This document shows positions 15,676 to 25,069 of a DNA stretch of 30,945 nucleotides, piece after piece. The stretch is from NCBI GenBank assembly GCA_000403295.2, contig KE159609.1, positions 96,502 to 127,446 of the forward strand. The letters run 5' to 3'. The notes below the pieces were generated by a model. The model worked only from the letters and a program-made list of their open reading frames with translations, searched no databases and had not been told where the DNA came from. Each line of letters opens with the position of its first letter. Within the stretch, counting starts at the first letter, position 1. Origin of the DNA: Lachnospiraceae bacterium M18-1. GTDB taxonomy: Bacteria; Bacillota; Clostridia; Lachnospirales; Lachnospiraceae. A program made the translations under genes and the position numbers.

Positions 15676-16808
15676 ATTCAAATGCAGATGCATTGGGCAT
15701 CATTTTCCCAAATAGTTATGACGCTTTAGTACCGGAGCTGGTGACGGACCGTCTGATGGCTTCTATCCCGTTTGCGGGCCGTTACCGCATGATCGACTTC
15801 ATCTTATCCAGTATGGTGAACAGCGGGATCGACAATGTTTCCATCATTGTACGCCAGAATTATCATTCCCTCATGGACCACCTGGGTTCCGGACGTGAGT
15901 GGGATCTGACCCGCAAGAACGGCGGTCTCAATATCGTACCTCCGTTTGCTGAGAAGAATGTAAAGATCTACAACGGACGCGTGGAAGCGCTTGCAAGCGT
16001 GCTGAGTTTCCTGCAGCATCAGAAGGAAAAATACGTGGTAATGTCAGATGCCAATATCGCGGTGAATTTTGATTTCTCCGCATTTCTGGATGCCCATATC
16101 CAGAGCGGCGCGGACGTGACGGTTGCCTATACGGAGGAGGAGCTTCCGGAAAGCTCGCTGAAGGCTGAGACGGATAACAAGGCTTTGTATTATACATTGG
16201 ATCTGGAAAAGAACCGTGTCAACAATATCAAGATCAATTCCCGGTCCAGCGGCATCCAGAATTTCTCGATGAACATTTACGCGATCGAGAGAGAACTGCT
16301 GATCGACCAGATCAGACAGGCTTCTGTGCGCGGTTATGTATATTATGAGCGGGATATCCTGTCGCCCCATCTTGTCACCCTGAACGTACAGGGCTACAAG
16401 TACGAAGGCTACACCGCGCGTATCAGCGACATGGGAAGCTATTTCAAAGAGAATATGAAGATGCTGGATGACGCAAATGTGGACGCGCTGTTTGCAGATC
16501 CGATCTACACTAAGATCCGTGACGACAACCCGACCAGGTACATACCGGGTTCTACAGTGAAGAATATTATGGCGGCTGACGGCTGCGTGATCGAAGGCGA
16601 AGTGGAGAACAGCATCCTGTTCAGAGGCGTAAAGATCCGCAAGGGAGCGAAGGTGAAGAACTGCGTGCTCATGCAGGATACCGTCGTAGAGTCAGGAGCA
16701 GATATCCAGTACGTGATCTCCGATAAAAATGTAGTGATCTCCGAAGGGAAGGAACTCAAAGGAACAGATACATTCCAGGTATTTGTAGAAAAAGGAAAGA
16801 CAGTATAA
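15669..16808 (+). CDS. glgD: GlgD, non-catalytic partner of ADP-glucose pyrophosphorylase
   Basis: This 379-residue GlgC paralogue lacks the glycine-rich GGxGxRL loop; the equivalent stretch is [20 protein letters not shown]. The fold-defining [20 protein letters not shown] and a C-terminal beta-helix (about 280-365) remain. In Bacillota, GlgD associates with GlgC and raises its activity, while being nearly inactive alone. The start is inside the last codons of glgC and only a poor GGTGAAG site precedes it, so translation is probably coupled. A terminator lies 22 bases after its stop. Confidence 0.95.
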   Translation: MVNSNADALGIIFPNSYDALVPELVTDRLMASIPFAGRYRMIDFILSSMVNSGIDNVSIIVRQNYHSLMDHLGSGREWDLTRKNGGLNIVPPFAEKNVKIYNGRVEALASVLSFLQHQKEKYVVMSDANIAVNFDFSAFLDAHIQSGADVTVAYTEEELPESSLKAETDNKALYYTLDLEKNRVNNIKINSRSSGIQNFSMNIYAIERELLIDQIRQASVRGYVYYERDILSPHLVTLNVQGYKYEGYTARISDMGSYFKENMKMLDDANVDALFADPIYTKIRDDNPTRYIPGSTVKNIMAADGCVIEGEVENSILFRGVKIRKGAKVKNCVLMQDTVVESGADIQYVISDKNVVISEGKELKGTDTFQVFVEKGKTV

Positions 16809-16830
16809 GAAACCTGAATATCATTGTATG

Positions 16831-16859
16831 CAGAAAAGCTGCCGGCGGCAGGTTTTCTG
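16831..16859 (+). terminator. Rho-independent terminator of glgCD
   Basis: A 7-bp AT-rich outer stem and a 5-bp CTGCC/GGCAG inner stem, separated by one mismatch, have a GGC loop. The descending arm ends in TTTTCTGT, which serves as the T-run. It ends the glgC-glgD transcript. Confidence 0.75.
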
Positions 16860-16880
16860 TATGCGGGTGAGATAAGACAA

Positions 16881-17190
16881 GGGGCTATCGGGAAATAGCA
16901 CTTTTTAGCCCCGTTTCCCCAAAAAGACATCTCCCGCGGAATTCCGTGCCTTTCAGCATGGACTCTTCTGCGGGAGATGTCTTTTCCCTTGTTGTTCTTC
17001 CTAATTTTAGGGCGCAAAAACCCCTTGCTGCCGATTTCAGAAGTACCCTTCTGCCTGTATGGAGCGGATCTGGCGGTTCAGTATCCACCTCTCGCTCTGT
17101 ATGTTGGCGTGGGATTCTTCCCTTAGTTCTTCCCAGCGTTCATTGACCTTCATGACCTTGTTTTTCTCCGCATCTTTTACATGTGCAGAT
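16881..17190 (-). mobile_element. IS1182-family insertion sequence remnant (3' part)
   Basis: On the minus strand, about 17185-17037 reads as the C-terminal part of an IS1182-type transposase: NKVMKVNERWEELREES, then NIQSERWILN and RQIRSIQAEG, ending in a premature TGA. The catalytic N-terminal part and the usual phenylalanine-rich tail are gone. Beyond it lie a 16-bp perfect hairpin (16922-16937 with 16970-16985) with a further 7-bp stem in its loop, and a terminal hairpin starting GGGGCTAT at 16881, which is probably the element's outer end. A frameshift is likely near 17170, where Cys-containing codons appear in another frame. No intact transposase is possible. Confidence 0.6.
16922..16985. 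repeat. 16-bp perfect inverted repeat inside the IS remnant
   Basis: AAAAGACATCTCCCGC at 16922-16937 is exactly complementary to 16970-16985. The 32-base loop itself contains a 7-bp stem (TCCGTGC/GCATGGA). With T-runs on both sides it could stop transcription in both directions, separating glgCD from the convergent hydrolase gene. Confidence 0.65.
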
Positions 17191-17253
17191 TTTGAATAAA
17201 GTAGTTTGGATTTTTTGTACGGACAGCGAAATATCAGATATTTTTATCGGTCT

Positions 17254-18216
17254 CTATATCCCGCCGTTCTCCAGCAATTTCTCGAAAGAGGATTTCTCCG
17301 GCAGCGGCAGCGCAAATCGCTTTTTCAGCCACTCTCCCGCCAGATCCGCCCATTTTGCCGCATCCGGATATACCTGCGACAGGGATTCTGCCGAAGACTG
17401 GTCCGAAAGCGCCAGACCGTGGGGGCCTTCCTCAAAAATATGCAGTTCAAACGGAATCTTCTTGTCTGCCAGCGCGTGTGCCATCAGGATCGAATGCTGC
17501 ACCGGGACCAATTCATCCTCCGCCGTTGCCCACAGAAAGGCAGGCGGCATATGCTCCGTCACATTTCTTGCCGGACTCACTGCTGCCAGAACCTCATCCG
17601 AAGGCTCCTCCTCTCCTAGAAACGCCGTATTGGAAGCCGCAAAAAATGCCTGATCCATGGGACTGGCGCCCTTTACGGCCTCTTTCATGTAGATATAATC
17701 ACTGAGCATATACCCCAGGATGGCTGCCGCAGGACGGAACAGTTCCTTCTCTTTTCCGAAATATCCGCTGATCATATCCGTATGCCAGTTTGCCGCATAC
17801 ATTGCGGCATTGTGCGCCCCGGCAGAGAAGCCGCAGACTGCGATTCGGTCTACATCCACCATCCATTCCCTTGCATGCTCCCGCACGATCAGCATAGCCT
17901 GTCCGATCTCCCGCACAGGCACAGGATTCTGACAGTGTGCTTTCGCTGTCAAAGGCTTCGACAGATCCGGAAACGCGCCTGTGCCTTCACAATACGTAGA
18001 ATATCTCAGTACAAATGCGTGATATCCCATGGAGGCAAATTTTAACGCAATCGGCTCCGCCTCACGGTCCGAGCAGTTAAAATATCCGCCGCCCGGGCAG
18101 ATGATCACTGCCGGCCGGTCTTTCCCGTTCAGGAGCTCCGGGGAATCCTGCAAAATGTATGTTGTCAGTGTAACATCCTTCCTGTCGTCATATAAATAGA
18201 TTACATTACTCTGCAT
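17254..18216 (-). CDS. Alpha/beta hydrolase, acetyl-esterase / BD-FAE-like
   Basis: A 320-residue cytoplasmic esterase-type hydrolase with no signal peptide. The oxyanion-hole motif is CPGGGYFNCSDRE at about 40-52, the nucleophile elbow is GFSAGAH with Ser131, a late Asp lies in ATAEDELVP, and the catalytic His is in EEGPHGLAL. These features match carbohydrate acyl esterases that remove acetyl or feruloyl groups from plant glycans. The ATG has AAGGAGA 7 bases upstream. It lies on the same strand as the GH78 remnant, a second esterase and the GH3/GH78 genes, suggesting a role in deacylating glycosides before hydrolysis. The exact substrate is unknown. Confidence 0.8.
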   Translation of the reverse strand: MQSNVIYLYDDRKDVTLTTYILQDSPELLNGKDRPAVIICPGGGYFNCSDREAEPIALKFASMGYHAFVLRYSTYCEGTGAFPDLSKPLTAKAHCQNPVPVREIGQAMLIVREHAREWMVDVDRIAVCGFSAGAHNAAMYAANWHTDMISGYFGKEKELFRPAAAILGYMLSDYIYMKEAVKGASPMDQAFFAASNTAFLGEEEPSDEVLAAVSPARNVTEHMPPAFLWATAEDELVPVQHSILMAHALADKKIPFELHIFEEGPHGLALSDQSSAESLSQVYPDAAKWADLAGEWLKKRFALPLPEKSSFEKLLENGGI

Positions 18217-18325
18217 TGCTTTATCTCCTTTTCTTTTTTACAGAACAAGACAGCACAGCGCCTGAGCAATCCTGTTCCAAACATTGCATATACAGTCAGC
18301 GCCAAACGGCTCTAACCCATATCCG

Positions 18326-18607
18326 TCACCCCACAGCCAGCTCCGACAATTCCTCAACCGCCTGCCCCAGCTTCTCCGGCTCAAAGGGCAGAAATCCCTT
18401 ATGGGAAATATCCTCCAGCGTATTCGCCCCCAGCTCCGGATCGCCGGACGCTGCGATTCCCGCAATTGCAGGCGCATATTTTGCCAGCGCTTTCATAGCA
18501 TTTGCATCCGCCGCGATCCGGTTCAACGCGGTATCCTTGCTGTATGGCTTCCGGTAATCCGTCTCCGGAAGATAGCAGTATTCATAGGCCCCTGCCCCCA
18601 GTGTCAT
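18326..18607 (-). pseudogene. C-terminal stump of a GH78 alpha-L-rhamnosidase
   Basis: This 93-codon frame matches the last part of the complete GH78 protein encoded at 22196-25012. GAYEYCYLPETDYRKPYS aligns with GKYDFAYFPKNDYRHVYK. The following helical tail aligns too, including NTLEDISHKGFLPFEPEKL against ITLQEFDTLHFMGIDPEIA. Both catalytic motifs would lie far upstream and are missing, and the ATG at 18607 has no ribosome site. Its base composition is GC-richer than that of the complete gene, so it is not a recent copy of it but the remainder of a different rhamnosidase. Confidence 0.75.
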
Positions 18608-18703
18608 GCTCTTTTCCTGATAGCCCGTTGAAGTCTTTTACCCTGCTATTAGATACAGACGGTCTGAAAAAACTCAGGCAGCTATTTGGTCTCCGCATTA
18701 CTG

Positions 18704-19540
18704 TCAGATTCCAACATTCCCGCTGTTTACCCCTGCTCCCGCATCTTCCTCCAGCGGCAGCCAGTCAATGACCTTCTTGATGTACCGGTTCCAGAAATCC
18801 CACTCATGGGAACCCGGCCCTTCCTCATAAGTCACATCGACCCTGGATGCCTGCAGCCAGTCGCGGAAGTCCCGGTTCGGCTCCAGCAGGGAATCCTCCA
18901 CGCCGCATGCCAGATATATTTTCGGAAGATCAGCCTTTTCTTCCAAAAGCTTCTTCACCAGCCATTTCGGATCCTTATCGCTGTCCTTTGCTTTGGACAG
19001 ATCCCCGAAAAAGCTTTCTGCAAAATCCCTTCTTTCGATAAAGAACGGCGCGTCATTGGTACGCGCTTCCAGCCCGTCGATGAGCATGGCTGACGAAAGT
19101 CCGGCAATACAGCCGAAGGTATCGTGATATTTCAGACCATTGCGGATTGCACCGTATCCGCCCATGGACAGCCCGGCGATAAAGGTATCTTCCCTTCTGT
19201 GAGAGAGCGGGAACATCTTCCGGGTGATCTCCACCAGCTCATGTCCGATCAATTCCCCGTAGTAATTATGGGAAGCCTCCTGGTCTACATAGAACATATT
19301 GTCACCGGACGGCATGACCACAGCCAGGTCCTTTTCCTCCGCCCATCTCTGGATATTTGTGCCCGATACCCAGTCCGTATAATTCCCGAAAATGCCGTGC
19401 AGGAGATATAAGGTCTTGAAGGGCTTCTCTTCCCGCTGCGGCATCCCCGGAAACGTAAGCTTGTCCACTGGAAGGATGACATGGAGCGGAACCGTCCGCA
19501 TTAGTGATCTTGACAGAAAATTTACTTGTATCAGTGCCAT
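18704..19540 (-). CDS. Esterase family protein (EstA / CE1-like serine hydrolase)
   Basis: A 278-residue alpha/beta hydrolase of the putative-esterase (esterase D/CE1) family, cytoplasmic. It has YLLHGIFGNYTDWV at about 45-58, YYGELIGHELVEI, the nucleophile elbow GLSMGGYGA with Ser125, an acidic residue in ACGVEDSL, and the catalytic His in GPGSHEWDFW. Relatives act on short-chain or feruloyl/acetyl esters. The start at 19540 (MALIQVNF) is preceded by AAGGAGG 9 bases upstream; longer versions (to 19630) add a lysine-rich stretch with no ribosome site. Its position beside rhamnosidase and beta-glycosidase genes suggests de-esterification of plant glycosides. Confidence 0.85.
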   Translation of the reverse strand: MALIQVNFLSRSLMRTVPLHVILPVDKLTFPGMPQREEKPFKTLYLLHGIFGNYTDWVSGTNIQRWAEEKDLAVVMPSGDNMFYVDQEASHNYYGELIGHELVEITRKMFPLSHRREDTFIAGLSMGGYGAIRNGLKYHDTFGCIAGLSSAMLIDGLEARTNDAPFFIERRDFAESFFGDLSKAKDSDKDPKWLVKKLLEEKADLPKIYLACGVEDSLLEPNRDFRDWLQASRVDVTYEEGPGSHEWDFWNRYIKKVIDWLPLEEDAGAGVNSGNVGI

Positions 19541-19655
19541 TGGTGTTTTCCTCCTTGTCTTTTTGCTATACTTTATTCTAACAGAAAATTTGTGGAAAAA
19601 CGAACTTTTTTGATTTGTTTGGGCGGGCATCCGGGTAAACTGTTACTGTTGACGG

Positions 19656-19679
19656 TGCCTTGCACCCTGCTGCAAGGCA
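19656..19679. repeat. 9-bp hairpin between GH3 and esterase genes
   Basis: TGCCTTGCA (19656-19664) pairs with TGCAAGGCA (19671-19679) around a 6-nt loop. No T-run follows on either strand. It is the only clear structure in the 19541-19816 gap, which holds no recognised gene. Confidence 0.45.
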
Positions 19680-19816
19680 TCCGGCCAGTAAAACAGCAGT
19701 TCACGGCCTGTTAATACTGATGTGTTTTTACAGGGAATTCATCATCCTGCTGCAGTATCGGATCAAATCGGTTTTGTCTATATATTTCTGGATTCTGCTT
19801 CCTTCTTGACGTTGTT

Positions 19817-22159
19817 TCACTGCCGGTTCATTTTATCAAACAGTTCTGTTAAAACTTTATTTTCTTCTTCCGGAAGAAAATATGCAACTGAGCTTATCGG
19901 CAGTCCTAAAAGTGCTTCCAGAATCCCGTCTTCCCCTTCTGTACTGTTGACACGCTTTGCCAGCAAATTAAGTACCGTCAGGCTGACCTTTCCTTGCATT
20001 TTTTCCGCTTCCTTTAAAAGCCCCTCAGGAACAAAGCCGGTCATAGAAGGATCTTTTACCATATAATGAATATTCTTGTCCAGAAAATCGTATCCGTCGT
20101 TGTGTTTTGCGAATTCTCTTATTGATACATGTACTCCATATCCTCCTTCCGGCGGAATCGGATCTGCCTGCATTGTTACTGCCTGTTCTAGTAGTATGTC
20201 GTGTGCATTTTCCCCAATCTGGATCATATATTCCCCTGCCTCACATCTCCAATCATGAGCAGTCGGATTCCAGTGGGCAAACGCCCTCTTTCCCAATTCG
20301 AAGGTCACTTCCCTGCTTTCGCCCGGATGAAGCATTACCTTTGAAAATTCCTTCAATTCACGCACCGGTCGGATCATCTCCACTTTTGCGGGCGAAACAT
20401 ACACCTGAACCACTGCCTTCCCCGCACGATTCCCTGTATTAGTAACCGTCACTGAAGCAGTCAGCGTCTCATCCTCATTGATCTGTTTCCTGTTCAATAT
20501 CAGATTACTATACTGAAAAGTTGTATAACTCAATCCATGTCCAAAAGGGAAAAGCACGTCCTGTCTCTTGCTCTCATAATATCTGTATCCTACAAACAGC
20601 CCCTCTTGATAGGTTACCTTACCCCGCTCACCAAAATAGAATAAATACGACGGATTATCCTCCAGCCTCTTTGGAAAGCTCTCCGGAAGATGACCGGAAG
20701 GATTTACCTCTCCGAACAAAATATCTACTGTCACTTTTCCGGCTGCCTGACCGGCAAGATAGGCTTCCAGAATTGCTTTCGGCTGCTCAACCCACGGCAT
20801 CTCCACAGGTGATCCGTTATGAAGAACCACTACCGTATTCGGATTGGCCCTGCATACTGTTTCTACCAATGTATTATGTCCTTTCGCAAGGCGCATATGA
20901 CGTCTGTCTACTCCCTCGGATTCCATAGCATCCGTAAGTCCTACAAATACAACCGCTGCATCAGCTTCGCCTGCAGCCTTTACCGCTTCTTCCAGCAGTT
21001 CCTTCGAAGTTGAACCGTCTTCCCTGCAGCCGACCGCAAAGCTTACAGACACTCCCGCTTCTTTTGCCGCCTTCAATGCACTTACTGTCCGAAAACTATT
21101 GATATGACTGGACCCTCCTCCCTGATAACGCACTTTTTCTGCAAAGTATCCTATAAATGCCACCTTCTTTTCTTTGTCAAGCGGCAGTAAACTTTCATCA
21201 TTTTTTAGCAGCACCATGCATTCTTCCGCAATTTCCCGCGCCAAAGCATGGCCGCCCTCAAAATCAAATATCACCTTATCCTCTCTCGTTTCTGCTGCCT
21301 TCCATGCCAGTTCCAAAATCCTTGCAACGCAGTCATCCAAATCACTTTCTGCCAGCTTTCCCTCTTCTATTGCCCTGATAATTTCTTTATCTGTTTCTTC
21401 TGCCGGCATAGTCAGATCACAGCCTGCCTCCACAGCGGCTGCCCTGTCATGTGTTGCTCCCCAGTCACTTGTAACCAGACCTTTAAACCCCCACTCCTTT
21501 CTCAAAATTCCATCTATATACTGCCTGTTTTGTGTAGAATAGACTCCGCCGATTCGGTTGTAGGATGCCATTACTGTCCATGGCTGTGCCTTTTTTACAA
21601 TAATTTCAAATGCCGAAAGGTAGATTTCCCGCATCGTCCGTTCATCCATCTCAGAGGAGCAATCCATGCGGCGGTATTCCTGGCTGTTTGCGAAAAAATG
21701 CTTTAAACTCGTTCCTCTGCCCTGACCTTGCACTCCCTGTACAAAAGCTGCACCCAGTTCCCCTGCTAAAAGGGGATCTTCTGAAAAATATTCAAAGTTT
21801 CTTCCACAAAGCGGACTCCTCTTAATATTAACCCCAGGCCCCAGCACAATATCTACCCCAAGGGCCTGACATTCTTTTCCAAGTTCTTCCCCCATACGAT
21901 ACAATACGTTCCGGTCAAAGCTTGCTGCAGTTGCACAGGCAGCCGGAAAACAGACTGCCTTAGAACTTGCACATTCCTCCATTCCTCCTACATCTCCTTC
22001 TGTAGTACGCAGACCATGCGGTCCGTCGCTTATCCGAACAGATGGAATCTTTAGTCTTTCCACGGCCTTGGTATACCAGAAATTCTGTCCCGAAGTCAAC
22101 CCTGCTTTTTCTTCCAGTGTAAGTTGTGATACCATTTCCCGAAACATCTTATCTTTCAT
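19817..22159 (-). CDS. Glycoside hydrolase family 3 (beta-glucosidase type)
   Basis: A 780-residue intracellular GH3 enzyme with no signal peptide. The N-terminal barrel has RISDGPHGLR and FEYFSEDPLLAG, and the retaining nucleophile Asp near 231 in GLVTSDWGATHD. The second alpha/beta domain (about 320-560) has VAFIGYFAEKVRYQGGGSSHIN and AMESEGVDRRHM, which would supply the acid/base Glu. A fibronectin-III-like domain follows (about 590-665, VTVTNTGNRAGKAVVQVYVSP). The family removes terminal beta-linked glucose, xylose or similar sugars. The AAGGAG site lies only one base before ATG 22165 but 7 bases before ATG 22159, so 22159 is the start. It follows the GH78 gene by 36 bases in one transcript with the symporter. 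Confidence 0.93.
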   Translation of the reverse strand: MKDKMFREMVSQLTLEEKAGLTSGQNFWYTKAVERLKIPSVRISDGPHGLRTTEGDVGGMEECASSKAVCFPAACATAASFDRNVLYRMGEELGKECQALGVDIVLGPGVNIKRSPLCGRNFEYFSEDPLLAGELGAAFVQGVQGQGRGTSLKHFFANSQEYRRMDCSSEMDERTMREIYLSAFEIIVKKAQPWTVMASYNRIGGVYSTQNRQYIDGILRKEWGFKGLVTSDWGATHDRAAAVEAGCDLTMPAEETDKEIIRAIEEGKLAESDLDDCVARILELAWKAAETREDKVIFDFEGGHALAREIAEECMVLLKNDESLLPLDKEKKVAFIGYFAEKVRYQGGGSSHINSFRTVSALKAAKEAGVSVSFAVGCREDGSTSKELLEEAVKAAGEADAAVVFVGLTDAMESEGVDRRHMRLAKGHNTLVETVCRANPNTVVVLHNGSPVEMPWVEQPKAILEAYLAGQAAGKVTVDILFGEVNPSGHLPESFPKRLEDNPSYLFYFGERGKVTYQEGLFVGYRYYESKRQDVLFPFGHGLSYTTFQYSNLILNRKQINEDETLTASVTVTNTGNRAGKAVVQVYVSPAKVEMIRPVRELKEFSKVMLHPGESREVTFELGKRAFAHWNPTAHDWRCEAGEYMIQIGENAHDILLEQAVTMQADPIPPEGGYGVHVSIREFAKHNDGYDFLDKNIHYMVKDPSMTGFVPEGLLKEAEKMQGKVSLTVLNLLAKRVNSTEGEDGILEALLGLPISSVAYFLPEEENKVLTELFDKMNRQ

Positions 22160-22195
22160 ACCCATTCTCCTTAAATGCTTGTCAAAAGCTGAAAT

Positions 22196-25012
22196 TTATT
22201 TTCCATAATAATTCAGATTATATATTTTTTTTCTTGTTTCATCTGCAATTTCAGGATCTATCCCCATAAAGTGAAGCGTGTCAAATTCCTGAAGCGTAAT
22301 TAACATATTTTCTATGTCATTGGACTGTATTATTTCATAAAGCACAGGAATGTTTTTCTCTAAAATCTCTAATGCCTCCTTATCTTCCCTGAGGTCACCC
22401 AGAATACTTTCAGGCTTATAAACGTGTCTGTAATCATTTTTCGGGAAATAAGCAAAATCGTATTTTCCACTGCATAATTGCAGCTTTCCATTTTCACTTA
22501 TCATTTCTCCGTTTACATTATCTGAGTATGTTAACCCATTACTGGAATATTCAGGAAGCAAAACATCTGCTGTACAGTTAAATGGTATTTCAATATGGAT
22601 ACAAATCAATCCGTTTTCCTGTATTTTCCATTCTGATTTATAAACTCCCATTGCAGAATCATAGCTGCACATTACACCCTGAATCCGTATATCCGGTTTC
22701 GGTTCAATAAATGCTTCTTTAAATCCCGGTCTTTTTGGTCGGATTCCGGCAATATATTCATAAAAATACTGCACAACCGATCCATACGCATAATGATTTA
22801 AAGAATTCATTCCCGTACCTGAAAGCATTCCGTCCGAAAGCACCGAGTTCCATCTTTCCCAAACTGTTGTTGCCCCCAGATTCACACAGTACAGCCAGCC
22901 CGGATAATCTTTATTCAACAGAATTCTATACGCGATGTCCTCCATCCCATTTTCACCTAAAACAGAACATAATAGCGGTGTCCCTGCAAAGCCGCACTTT
23001 ATCTTATAGCAATCCCTTGTCAGCCTTTCTTTAAATTGCTGTATTAATACATTCTTATTGTTGTAAAGTCCGAACTTTAAAGCAATAATATACGCGGTCT
23101 GGGTATCTACAGACAACCGCCCCTTTGGTGTAAAATACTCATTCAAAATAGCTTTTCTGATTTTTCCAGATAATTCCTGGTACCTTTGGGCATCCTCAGT
23201 ATAACCAAGTACTTGTGCGATTTCAGATGTGATTTTTACAGAATGGTAATAATAGCAGCAGCCAATATAATTATCGTCAGTGCTTCCCTTAAGGCTTTGT
23301 TCTGTTATCCCATCCAGCGCAAGCCAGTCGCCAAATTGAAATCCAGGCTGAAATTTATAGTGCCTTCCCTGAGATTCATCCATAGAAACCATATATTCTA
23401 CCCAATCTTTCATCGTCGTGTAGTAACTTCTGATTTCTTCCGCACACCCATAGCTTTGATATATCTGGTATGGCAAAATAGTCGCAGCATCTCCCCATAT
23501 GCTGCATGCTTCACTAAATGTACCAAGATCCGGAATAAAATTAGGAATGGCTCCATTTTTTCTTAATTGATGACTTCTGATATCCCTTAAATATTTCCTG
23601 TAAAATGCCCGTGTGTCCATGTTGTAACACGCTGTCGCGGCAAAAACCTGAGCATCTCCTGTCCAACCAAGACGTTCTCCCCTCTGCGGACAATCTGTTG
23701 GCATATCAACAAAATTCGATTTCTGGCTCCATATACAGTTTTCATATAATTGATTCAACATAGAATTTTGGGTTTTGCAAAATCCTGTCCTCTGGAGATC
23801 TGAATATATTACCCTACATTTTATATCCCCTAATTTGATTTCATTTGGCCAGCCGGTCACTCTTAAATACCGAAATCCCATATATGTAAAATGTGGACGG
23901 ACTGTTTCTTTTCGCCCATCTGAAATATATTCAAATGTTGATTCTGCAATCGTATAATTATCATGGCAGAAATTCCCATGTTGCAATATTTCCCCACACT
24001 CAATTTTTATCCTTGTTCCTTTCGGGAAATCTGCAAAAAACTCCATATAGCCAACCATATTTTGTCCAACATCAAGTACCGTTTCTCCGATCGGCGTATG
24101 TATGATCTTGACCGGTACGATATCTTCCTTTACTGTCAATGGAAGGCTGTATCTTTCTTTCAATGGTGTTTTTTGCTTCTTTTTTACAGCCTGTTTCCAT
24201 AGATTTTGTCTGTCATCCCATAATTGACGATTGATCTTTTCTCCGAAGTATATTCCACTGTCTTCAATGTCACTGCCTTTATATTTCCAATTGTCATCTG
24301 TACAGATTACTTCAATTCTGCCATCGAAATATTCAACACGGATCTCGGCTATCAGCATCATTTCATCACCAAATATTTTTTCACAGCCGTCTAATCCGAA
24401 TTTTCCTATGTACCATCCCTTCCCTAATAAGAATTCAATTTTATTTTCTTTTTGTTGAAAGAGCAAATCTGTAATATCATATGTTTGATACTGCAAATTA
24501 TCCTTATAATCATTTATAAATGGAGCAAGATAATCATTTCCTGCTTTTTTCCCATTAATGTATCCTTCATATACTCCCAGGCCACAGCAGTACAGCCTGG
24601 CTTTTTTTATTCCATCTCTTAGATAAAATTTTTTTTGAAATACAGGATGGAATGTATCCTCTTTATCCGTTCCAATCCAATCAGCTTTCCACTTGTGACA
24701 CATTTTTGCTGTTTCAAAAAAAGCTGTTTCACTAGTCCCATACTCTCCATTTTCACCTTCCACATAAACCTTCCAGTAATAGGTCGTATAAGGCTTTATT
24801 TTGAAATCAGCCAATGTCCCTGTTGAATCCAGTTCTTCCCCTTCTATTTGAAAAACAATCTCATGAAACTCCTGATCTGCCGATATGGATATCCTTGCTT
24901 TCTTCTGCTGTTTATCCTCTGTTTTACGAACTTTCCAAGAACAGATTATCTCTTTATATTCAAAGCCTATTGGATTCACCATACCATTTATTTTTAAATT
25001 ATAAATTTCCAT
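22196..25012 (-). CDS. Alpha-L-rhamnosidase (GH78)
   Basis: Removes terminal alpha-L-rhamnose from glycosides by inversion. This 938-residue protein, without a signal peptide, has an N-terminal beta-sandwich and carbohydrate-binding-like region (1-350). The (alpha/alpha)6 catalytic barrel carries the signature DCPQRGERLGWTGDAQ near 435-450 with the general-acid Glu, FQFGDWLAL, and GATTVWERWNS near 715 with the catalytic-base Glu. A C-terminal beta-sandwich and about 75 extra helical residues complete it. The ATG at 25012 has AAGGTGA about 8 bases upstream; a GTG at 25021 is less likely. The gene is visibly AT-richer than the flanking operons, suggesting recent transfer. It lies between the symporter and GH3 genes. 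Confidence 0.94.
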   Translation of the reverse strand: MEIYNLKINGMVNPIGFEYKEIICSWKVRKTEDKQQKKARISISADQEFHEIVFQIEGEELDSTGTLADFKIKPYTTYYWKVYVEGENGEYGTSETAFFETAKMCHKWKADWIGTDKEDTFHPVFQKKFYLRDGIKKARLYCCGLGVYEGYINGKKAGNDYLAPFINDYKDNLQYQTYDITDLLFQQKENKIEFLLGKGWYIGKFGLDGCEKIFGDEMMLIAEIRVEYFDGRIEVICTDDNWKYKGSDIEDSGIYFGEKINRQLWDDRQNLWKQAVKKKQKTPLKERYSLPLTVKEDIVPVKIIHTPIGETVLDVGQNMVGYMEFFADFPKGTRIKIECGEILQHGNFCHDNYTIAESTFEYISDGRKETVRPHFTYMGFRYLRVTGWPNEIKLGDIKCRVIYSDLQRTGFCKTQNSMLNQLYENCIWSQKSNFVDMPTDCPQRGERLGWTGDAQVFAATACYNMDTRAFYRKYLRDIRSHQLRKNGAIPNFIPDLGTFSEACSIWGDAATILPYQIYQSYGCAEEIRSYYTTMKDWVEYMVSMDESQGRHYKFQPGFQFGDWLALDGITEQSLKGSTDDNYIGCCYYYHSVKITSEIAQVLGYTEDAQRYQELSGKIRKAILNEYFTPKGRLSVDTQTAYIIALKFGLYNNKNVLIQQFKERLTRDCYKIKCGFAGTPLLCSVLGENGMEDIAYRILLNKDYPGWLYCVNLGATTVWERWNSVLSDGMLSGTGMNSLNHYAYGSVVQYFYEYIAGIRPKRPGFKEAFIEPKPDIRIQGVMCSYDSAMGVYKSEWKIQENGLICIHIEIPFNCTADVLLPEYSSNGLTYSDNVNGEMISENGKLQLCSGKYDFAYFPKNDYRHVYKPESILGDLREDKEALEILEKNIPVLYEIIQSNDIENMLITLQEFDTLHFMGIDPEIADETRKKIYNLNYYGK

Positions 25013-25069
25013 TTTCTTCACCTTAAAGCATCTCGGCTTTCTGCAAATTTTTCCGGTAAATCAGTTAAT

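Noticed and set aside
16505..17017. 170-codon minus-strand frame over glgD end and IS remnant
   Set aside because: It covers glgD antisense, the glgCD terminator and the IS hairpin; no domain is visible.
16885..17088. 67-codon minus-strand frame rich in basic residues
   Set aside because: It reads through the hairpin ends of the IS1182 remnant in a different frame from the transposase fragment and is probably non-coding IS sequence.
18502..18771. 89-codon plus-strand frame over the GH78 stump and esterase end
   Set aside because: It is antisense to both homologous sequences; the middle part (18627-18703) did not match any family I recognise.
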